Shown: one piece after another, positions 38,845 through 43,964 of the stretch | How positions within the stretch are numbered: the stretch's first letter is position 1 | Layout of the letters: each line of letters begins with the position of its first letter | Assembly: GCA_039805565.1 (NCBI GenBank) | Contig: JBDLTZ010000188.1 | Location: 1-43,964 of the forward strand | Direction of reading: 5' to 3' | Length of the DNA stretch: 43,964 nt | Origin: CALJIC01 sp039805565 | GTDB taxonomy: Bacteria; Chloroflexota; Chloroflexia; Chloroflexales; Roseiflexaceae | Notes under the pieces: generated by a model | Told to the model about the DNA's origin: nothing | Seen by the model: only the letters and a program-made list of their open reading frames with translations | The model's database searches: none | Position numbers and translations under genes: made by a program

Positions 38845-39963
38845 ATGGAACCGGCAAAGAACGATACTCTGCTTGAGGTGAAGGGGCTGAAAAAGCACTT
38901 CCCCATCCAGAAGGGCTTCCTCAGGCGCGTCGTCGGCCACGTCAAGGCGGTGGACGGAATCAACTTCTACATCAAGAAGGGCGAGACGCTCGGCCTGGTG
39001 GGTGAGTCCGGCTGCGGCAAGTCCACCACCGGCCGCGCCCTGCTGCGCCTGCACGAGCCGACCGCCGGCGAGATCATCTTCGATGACCCACACCTCGGCC
39101 GGGTGAATGTGGAGAAGCTGAGCGCGGCGGAGATGAAGAAGATCCGCCCGAACATGCAGATCATCTTTCAGGACCCGTTCTCGTCGCTCAACCCGCGCCT
39201 CACCGTGGGCCAGATCGTGGGCGAGCCGCTGGAGATCCAGGGTGTGGCAAGGGGCCAGGCCCTCAAGGATCGGGTGGCCGAACTGCTCCAGGAGGTCGGC
39301 ATCCGCCCGGAGAACATGACGCGCTACCCGCACGCGTTCTCCGGCGGCCAGCGGCAGCGCATCGGCATCGCCCGCGCGCTGGCGCTGAACCCCAAGCTGA
39401 TCGTCTGCGACGAGCCGGTCTCGGCACTCGATGTGTCGATCCAGGCCCAGGTGCTGAACCTGCTCGAGGACCTGCAGCAGAAGTACAACCTGACCTACCT
39501 GTTTGTGGCGCACGATCTGAGCGTGGTGGAGCACATCTCGGACCGCGTGGCGGTGATGTACGTGGGCTACATCGTGGAGATGGCCAGCACCGATGAGCTG
39601 TACTATAACCCGAAGCACCCGTACACCGAGGCGCTGCTGAATGCCATCCCGAAGCCGGACCCGCGCCGGCGCCACCGCCCGATGCGGCTCCCCGGCGACG
39701 TGCCGAGCCCGGCGAACCCACCCTCGGGCTGCTACTTCCACCCGCGCTGCCAGTACGCCCAGGACATCTGCAAGCAGGAGCGCCCCCCGCTGCGCGACGT
39801 GGGGAGCGAGCACTGGGTGGCCTGCCACTTTGCGGAGGAGCTGAAGCTGCAGGGCGTGACGAAGCTCAATGAGCTGCCGCTGATCGAGCTGCCGAAGCGC
39901 CAGGCCCCGGTGCCCGCGGGGGCCTCGCCCACGCCGGCCACCGCCCCCGCCTCAGCCGAGTAA
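38845..39963 (+). CDS. Oligopeptide-type ABC ATPase, DppF/OppF-like
   Basis: A 372-residue ATPase that works beside the DppD-like subunit. Walker A is GESGCGKSTT (about 53-62), the signature is FSGGQRQR and Walker B is LIVCDEPVSALD. The C-terminal FHPRCQYAQDIC segment matches the family. The last about 20 residues are Ala/Pro-rich. ATG 38845 is 12 nt after the previous stop, with GAGGG between. A strong terminator follows. Confidence 0.93.
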   Translation: MEPAKNDTLLEVKGLKKHFPIQKGFLRRVVGHVKAVDGINFYIKKGETLGLVGESGCGKSTTGRALLRLHEPTAGEIIFDDPHLGRVNVEKLSAAEMKKIRPNMQIIFQDPFSSLNPRLTVGQIVGEPLEIQGVARGQALKDRVAELLQEVGIRPENMTRYPHAFSGGQRQRIGIARALALNPKLIVCDEPVSALDVSIQAQVLNLLEDLQQKYNLTYLFVAHDLSVVEHISDRVAVMYVGYIVEMASTDELYYNPKHPYTEALLNAIPKPDPRRRHRPMRLPGDVPSPANPPSGCYFHPRCQYAQDICKQERPPLRDVGSEHWVACHFAEELKLQGVTKLNELPLIELPKRQAPVPAGASPTPATAPASAE

Positions 39964-39992
39964 GGCTAAACGCTGAAGGCCGAAACAACCCG

Positions 39993-40029
39993 AAGCCCCC
40001 GTGCCGGCGTTTGCCGACCGGGGGCTTTA
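39993..40029 (+). terminator. Terminator of the oligopeptide ABC operon
   Basis: AAGCCCCCG (39993-40001) pairs with CGGGGGCTT (40019-40027), enclosing a CGGC/GCCG inner stem. It begins 30 nt after the last stop. The T-rich tail is short (TTTA). Confidence 0.7.
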
Positions 40030-40035
40030 CTCACT

Positions 40036-40077
40036 GTTCGTCGTCCGTCGTCCGTCGTCCGTCGTTCAGCTTTCAGC
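40036..40077. repeat. Heptameric repeat at the end of the MFS gene
   Basis: GTTCGTC, GTCCGTC, GTCCGTC, GTCCGTC, GTTCAGC and TTTCAGC follow each other at period 7. The MFS stop (revcomp of TCA at 40066-40068) lies inside it, so the last residues GAES are repeat-derived. Confidence 0.85.
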
Positions 40078-41397
40078 GCCTGACTTCACCGGGCGCGGGA
40101 CGCGCAGCGCCAGCCAGCCCATGCCGAAGACGCCCACGGCGCCAAGCACGACGAACAGCAGCTCGTAGCCCGCGGCCTCGGCGAGCGCCCCGGCCAGCAG
40201 CGGGCTAAACATCGCAATCGGCGCGAGCATCATGTTGGCCACGCCGATAAATCGCGAGCGGTCGGCCGGGCTGCTGTAGCTGAACAGCAGCGTGAAGCCG
40301 GTGAGCTGGTACCCCGCCTGCGCCGCGCCCACCAGCACGAAGATCGGCAGGAACCAGACGGGCGCCGGGGCGACGACCGCCGCCAGCAGCGCGCCGACCC
40401 CCAGCCCCACCGACAGCACCAGCACCTGCTTGTGCCCCCAGCGGTCCGCGAGAAAGCCGAGCCCGAGGTTGGCCAGCGCCTGCGAGGCCAGCAGCGCCGC
40501 GGTGAACGGCCCGACGTCCTCGTTCCGCAGGCTGAAGCGCTCTAGCGCAGCGGCGGTGACGAAGCTGTGCCCCACCAGCGCCAGCGAGATCGTCGCGCGG
40601 CTGATCAGGTAGCGCCGGAAGACCACCTCGGCGCGCAGCAGCGGCACCACGCTCTTCAGGAATGTCGCCACCGACTGAGCCGGCTGGGACGGCATGGGCG
40701 GCTCGACGCTGAGCGCCAGAAAGATGAACGACACAACCATGGCGGCGAAGCAGCCGAGCGCGAGCATGCCGACGCTCTGCGGGAACAGCTGAGTCTCGAG
40801 CACCTGAGTGGCGATGGCGGCGCCGCCCACCCCGAGGAGACCGCCGAGCCCGGCCTGGAGCCCGAAGAAGATCCCCCAGCGCTGGCCAGGGATAATGCGC
40901 GAGATGTAGTCCTGCCAGGGCACACCGCCCACGCCCGCGGCGAAGCTGTGGACGGCGAACAGTACCAGGAATGCGGTGAGCAGCAGGGCGGGCGGCGCGC
41001 CGGGTGCCAGCAGCAGCAGCAGACCGAGCACCAGGAAGGGCAGGCGCTCGAAGACCGTGGCCACCAGCAGGAACGGCAGGCGCCGCTGGCGGTGGGCGAG
41101 CATCGGTGCCACGAACAGGCCGGGCAGGAACCAGCCGGTGTAGGCGATAGTGGGGATGAGCCCCTGCATCCAGCGCTCGCCGCCGAGCCGCTCGACGAGC
41201 AGCGGCAGCACGGTGAAGCGCGAGACCATGGCGATCCCCAGGTAGAACATGTTGCCGTCGGCGACGTTCAGGATGAAGTTGCGGTTGGCGTGCCGCTCGA
41301 TCGTCCGCTGCGCAGCCAGCTCCATGGCGACCCGCTCGTCTTGGCCCGCGCCGGGTGCGGCGCTCTCTGCGCCCACCGCGGCGTCAATCTGTGACAT
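40066..41397 (-). CDS. Major facilitator superfamily protein
   Basis: A 443-residue transporter with about twelve hydrophobic helices after a polar N-terminal tail of about 40 residues. MFS-like loops include GFLADRWGHKQVLVLS in the second half. A substrate cannot be read. The ATG at 41397 has AAGAAGGGCACC before it. It is divergent from the peptidase gene, and its end overlaps the heptameric repeat at 40036-40077. Confidence 0.8.
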   Translation of the reverse strand: MSQIDAAVGAESAAPGAGQDERVAMELAAQRTIERHANRNFILNVADGNMFYLGIAMVSRFTVLPLLVERLGGERWMQGLIPTIAYTGWFLPGLFVAPMLAHRQRRLPFLLVATVFERLPFLVLGLLLLLAPGAPPALLLTAFLVLFAVHSFAAGVGGVPWQDYISRIIPGQRWGIFFGLQAGLGGLLGVGGAAIATQVLETQLFPQSVGMLALGCFAAMVVSFIFLALSVEPPMPSQPAQSVATFLKSVVPLLRAEVVFRRYLISRATISLALVGHSFVTAAALERFSLRNEDVGPFTAALLASQALANLGLGFLADRWGHKQVLVLSVGLGVGALLAAVVAPAPVWFLPIFVLVGAAQAGYQLTGFTLLFSYSSPADRSRFIGVANMMLAPIAMFSPLLAGALAEAAGYELLFVVLGAVGVFGMGWLALRVPRPVKSGAES

Positions 41398-41460
41398 GGT
41401 GCCCTTCTTATGTTGCGTGTGGTAGAAGCTCCCGCCGCCATCCTACCATACCTCCTGGGG

Positions 41461-41466
41461 TACAAT
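41461..41466 (+). promoter_or_regulatory. -10 element of the M20 peptidase gene
   Basis: TACAAT lies 20 nt before the ATG at 41486, with GTAGGAGGACACC as ribosome site. No good -35 is present. The gap to the divergent MFS gene is 88 nt. Confidence 0.4.
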
Positions 41467-41485
41467 AGCGAGGTAGGAGGACACC

Positions 41486-42793
41486 ATGATCTACCAGCGC
41501 CCCGTCGAGCTGCTCCAGCGTCTCATCCGGTTCGACACCGCCAACCCGCCGGGCGCCGAGGCCGCCTGCGCCGCCTTCGTGCGCGAGCTAGTGGCGGAGG
41601 CCGGAGTCGAGCCGCTGGTTGTGGCGCGCGACCCCTCCCGCCCGAATATGATCGCGCGGCTGCCGGGACGGGGCGAGGCGCCGCCGCTGCTGCTTCAGGG
41701 TCACCTGGACGTGGTGGGCGTGGCGGGCCAGGCGTGGCGTCACCCGCCGTTTGAGGCCGCCATCGCCGACGGCTTCGTGTGGGGGCGCGGCGCCCTGGAT
41801 ATGAAGGGCGGCGTGGCGATGCTGCTGGCCGCGTTCCTACGCGCCGCCGCCGAGGGGCTCCGCCCGCCAGGCGACGTGATCCTCGCGCTGATGAGCGACG
41901 AGGAGGCCGGCAGCGCCTGCGGCGCGCGCTTTCTGGTGGAGCAGCATTCCCAGCTGTTCGCCGGCGTGCGCTACGCCCTGGGGGAGTTCGGCGGGTTCAG
42001 CGCCTACCGCGGCGGGCGGCGCTTCTACCCGATCATGGTGAGCGAGAAGCAGTGCGCACGGCTACGGGCCACCGTGCGCGGGCCGGGCGGCCACGGTGCA
42101 TCGATCACCTCCGGCACGGCCGCCGCTAAGCTCGGGCGGCTGCTGGGCGCGCTGGATCGGGCGCGGCTCCCGATCCACATCACCCCGGTGGTGCGGCGCA
42201 TGCTCGAGGATATCCTGGCCGCGCTACCGCTGCACCAGCGCGTGCCGTTCAGCCAGGTGCTCAACCCGGTCCTGGCCGGGGGCGTGCTACGGCTGCTCGG
42301 GCCACAGGGCCGGATCATCGAGGCGCTGCTGCGGAACACTGTCAGCCCGACGATCGTGCGGGCCGGGGGGGCGGCACTCAATGTGGTGCCCTCCGAGGCC
42401 ACTGTGGACATCGACCTACGGCTGCTGCCGGGGTTCACCCCCGAGGATGCGATCGGCGAGCTCCGGCCGCTGGTCGGGCCGGGGGTGGCGCTGGAGGTCC
42501 TGAGCTTCGAGCAGGGCCCGGCCACGGTAGACATGGGACTGTTCGGCACGCTGGCCGGCGTCCTGCGCGAGGCCGACCCGGGCGGCACACCGACCCCGCT
42601 GATGATCCACGGTGTGACCGATGCCCGCTTCTTCGCGCGGCTCGGCATCCAGACCTACGGCTTCCTGCCGATGCAGCTGCCGCCGGACTTCAGCTTCTGG
42701 GACACGCTGCACGCGGCCGACGAGCGCATTCCAGTCGCGGCGGTGGGGTTCGGTGCAGATGCGATCTACCGTGCGCTGCAGCGTTTCCACTGA
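41486..42793 (+). CDS. M20-family metallopeptidase (ArgE/DapE/ACY1-like)
   Basis: A 435-residue cytoplasmic zinc enzyme that removes acyl or amino acid groups. The motifs are in order: QGHLDVVG (first metal His and Asp), GRGALDMKGGVAM (bridging Asp), SDEEAGS (Glu pair), the dimerisation domain in the middle (CARLRATVRGPGGHGAS) and TLHAADERIPV near the C-terminus (last His). Family members include acetylornithine deacetylase, DapE and carboxypeptidases, and the exact substrate is not readable. ATG 41486 follows GGAGGA. Confidence 0.88.
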   Translation: MIYQRPVELLQRLIRFDTANPPGAEAACAAFVRELVAEAGVEPLVVARDPSRPNMIARLPGRGEAPPLLLQGHLDVVGVAGQAWRHPPFEAAIADGFVWGRGALDMKGGVAMLLAAFLRAAAEGLRPPGDVILALMSDEEAGSACGARFLVEQHSQLFAGVRYALGEFGGFSAYRGGRRFYPIMVSEKQCARLRATVRGPGGHGASITSGTAAAKLGRLLGALDRARLPIHITPVVRRMLEDILAALPLHQRVPFSQVLNPVLAGGVLRLLGPQGRIIEALLRNTVSPTIVRAGGAALNVVPSEATVDIDLRLLPGFTPEDAIGELRPLVGPGVALEVLSFEQGPATVDMGLFGTLAGVLREADPGGTPTPLMIHGVTDARFFARLGIQTYGFLPMQLPPDFSFWDTLHAADERIPVAAVGFGADAIYRALQRFH

Positions 42794-42951
42794 GGCGGTA
42801 CGTTCGCTGATCCGCAGAGCGCACCGCCGCCACAGAGAGCCGCGACGAGCCCCGGTGCGCTTTTATTGTGAACGGTTTCGTGGTGCATCCACCACATCTC
42901 TTAGTGTGTTAGCGAAGCGAAGGATCTCTGGCCCAGACTCTTCGCTGTGCT
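42794..42951. other. Intergenic gap with inverted repeats, no gene
   Basis: It contains GTGGTG-CATC-CACCAC and a longer inverted pair AGCGAAG ... CTTCGCT (about 42911-42947). The latter resembles widespread intergenic sequence. It could terminate the peptidase transcript. Confidence 0.4.
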
Positions 42952-42953
42952 TA

Positions 42954-43960
42954 GAGCAGTTCTCACAATGATTGAACCGAGACGAGTGGGAGTTGATAGC
43001 CACAGTCGCGAAAGAAGCTGCGGGCGTCGCCAGGGGTGATGGAGGGAAGTGAGGAGCTAACCGCGTCGAGTAGGGCCTCGGCGGTGCGCGCTCCTTCCTT
43101 ACGCCAGTGGTTCTTGAGCTTGGCAAACGCCTGCTCAATCGGCGACAGATCGGGTGAGTAGCTCGGCAAGAACCACAGTTCACAGCCCCTGTCAGTAATC
43201 GCCTTGGCCGTGTGTGCTCCTTTGTGGGCACTCAGATTGTCGAGCACCACCACCTGACCCGGACGCAACGAAGGAGCGAGCACGTGGTCGATAAAGGCGT
43301 CGAAGGCCAGCGTGTCAGTCGCACCTTGGAGCAGCATTGCTGGACCAATCCCGCTCAAGCTCAACGAGGCGATCAGCGTGGTGTTCGGCGGCGTGTTGCG
43401 CGGGACACTGCCGTAGGCACGCTCGCTGCAAGGCGCACGTGCGTAGCGTGGGGTCAGGTTCAGGTTGCTTCCACACTCGTCGACAATCACGAAGTCGTCG
43501 GCCGAGCGGCTCAGCAGTCGTTCACGGAAAGCGGCTCGCGCGTTCTCGTCGCGCTCGCTGGCGCGGAGACTCTTTTTTTGCGCGACCAGCCCAAACGCGT
43601 GATCATCCGATCGATGGTCGAGCGAGCGACCGGGCGCTCGGGATGCTGCGTGTTCCACCAGGTGGTATGGGCTTCGAGCGTGGCGTCGGGTGCGGCCTGC
43701 AAGCGCGTGAGCAACTCCGCACGTTCAGCTTTGCCCAAGCGCGGCGTGCGTCCTGGCGAGCGTCCAGGCGTGAGTGAAGCTCCTGAGCGTGCTTTGGCTT
43801 CCCACCGCTTGATGCTCGACAGGCTGACGGCAAAGGTCGTGACCGCTTCGCTGCGGCTCATTCCCCGCTCGAGTGCGGCCACGACCCGTTCACGTAGATC
43901 GACTGAGTAAGCTCGCATGCCCTCAGTCTACCATCAGTTCAACCTATTTGGGAACTGCTC
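42954..43960 (-). mobile_element. Complete IS630-type insertion sequence, 1007 bp
   Basis: Both ends carry a near-perfect inverted repeat: GAGCAGTTC at 42954-42962 and GAACTGCTC at 43952-43960, with TTGAAC further in (about 25 bp each). The element is flanked by TA on both sides (42952-42953 and 43961-43962), the target duplication usual for IS630. It carries one transposase in two overlapping frames. No passenger genes are present. Confidence 0.88.
42963..43918 (-). CDS. IS630-family transposase made by -1 frameshifting
   Basis: The first frame (43918 to 43511) has the HTH part: YSVDLRERVVAALERGMSRSEAVTTFAVSLSSIKRWE. The second frame (to 42963) has the DDE domain: VIVDECGSNLNL, VVLDNLSAHKG, LPSYSPDLSPIEQAFAKLKNHWRK. 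They join at an A7 run (T7 at 43573-43579), where a -1 slip from AAA AAA gives AAG AGT and a protein of about 318 residues. The first frame alone would end in EPLSVNDC. No other break is visible, so the transposase seems intact. Confidence 0.85.
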
Positions 43961-43964
43961 TAGA

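Noticed and set aside
37771..39828. Minus-strand open frame of 685 codons
   Set aside because: Shadow of the two ABC ATPases, with no domain and no start signal.
1..43964. tRNA or rRNA genes
   Set aside because: No T-arm-like TTCGAATC context or rRNA signature was recognised on reading both strands. A tRNA search tool was not available.

Overview
The window is GC-rich bacterial chromosome and looks like a member of the Chloroflexota, most likely a filamentous anoxygenic phototroph of the Roseiflexus/Kouleothrix kind. The reasons are a PucC-type transporter paired with a PuhE-type photosynthetic assembly protein, Tat/lipobox solute-binding proteins with Ala/Pro/Thr linkers, extracellular Thr-Pro repeat tails, and many short period-7 intergenic repeats. 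The genus is inference. No rRNA, tRNA or CRISPR array was recognised.

Layout. 1-5200: cysteine synthase (minus), several small unknown proteins, an AzlCD amino-acid exporter and an epoxide-hydrolase-like enzyme. 5200-13700: a strong promoter with a small protein, an acyl-CoA ligase coupled to a BASS-family transporter, a 26-residue membrane peptide, a debranching-type glycosidase, glutamyl-tRNA synthetase and an unusual PhyH-family protein. 13800-17450 (minus): a PqqD-like protein with an internal Tat-type anchor and a Thr-Pro tail, an HprK-like kinase, an NTP_transf_5 nucleotidyltransferase and an FHA protein. 17600-21600: a DUF190-CBS protein, a DUF58 protein and MnmE. 21800-26060: a four-gene ABC importer operon. 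26150-29780 (minus): a receiver/RodZ-like membrane fusion, PuhE and PucC. 30100-32900: a small stress-type protein, an apparent selenocysteine-containing peroxiredoxin, a PsbP/DUF1795-like protein and a membrane protein with a decayed tandem copy. 33000-39960: a five-gene oligopeptide-type ABC operon with a consensus promoter and a possible leader peptide. 40060-42790: an MFS protein and an M20 peptidase. 42954-43960: a complete IS630-type element.

The most exciting item is the peroxiredoxin-like gene at 30867-31424. An in-frame UGA sits exactly where the family has its first active-site Cys (RHFG-U-I-F-C), the frame is open on both sides, and a SECIS-like hairpin with a GU-containing apical loop follows at the right distance. 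Also notable are the membrane-anchored PqqD/HprK/NTase module, the receiver-RodZ fusion, a family of heptameric repeats that has entered coding sequence (including the MnmE G domain), and two genes whose TATAAT lies exactly 7 nt before the start codon, suggesting leaderless mRNAs.
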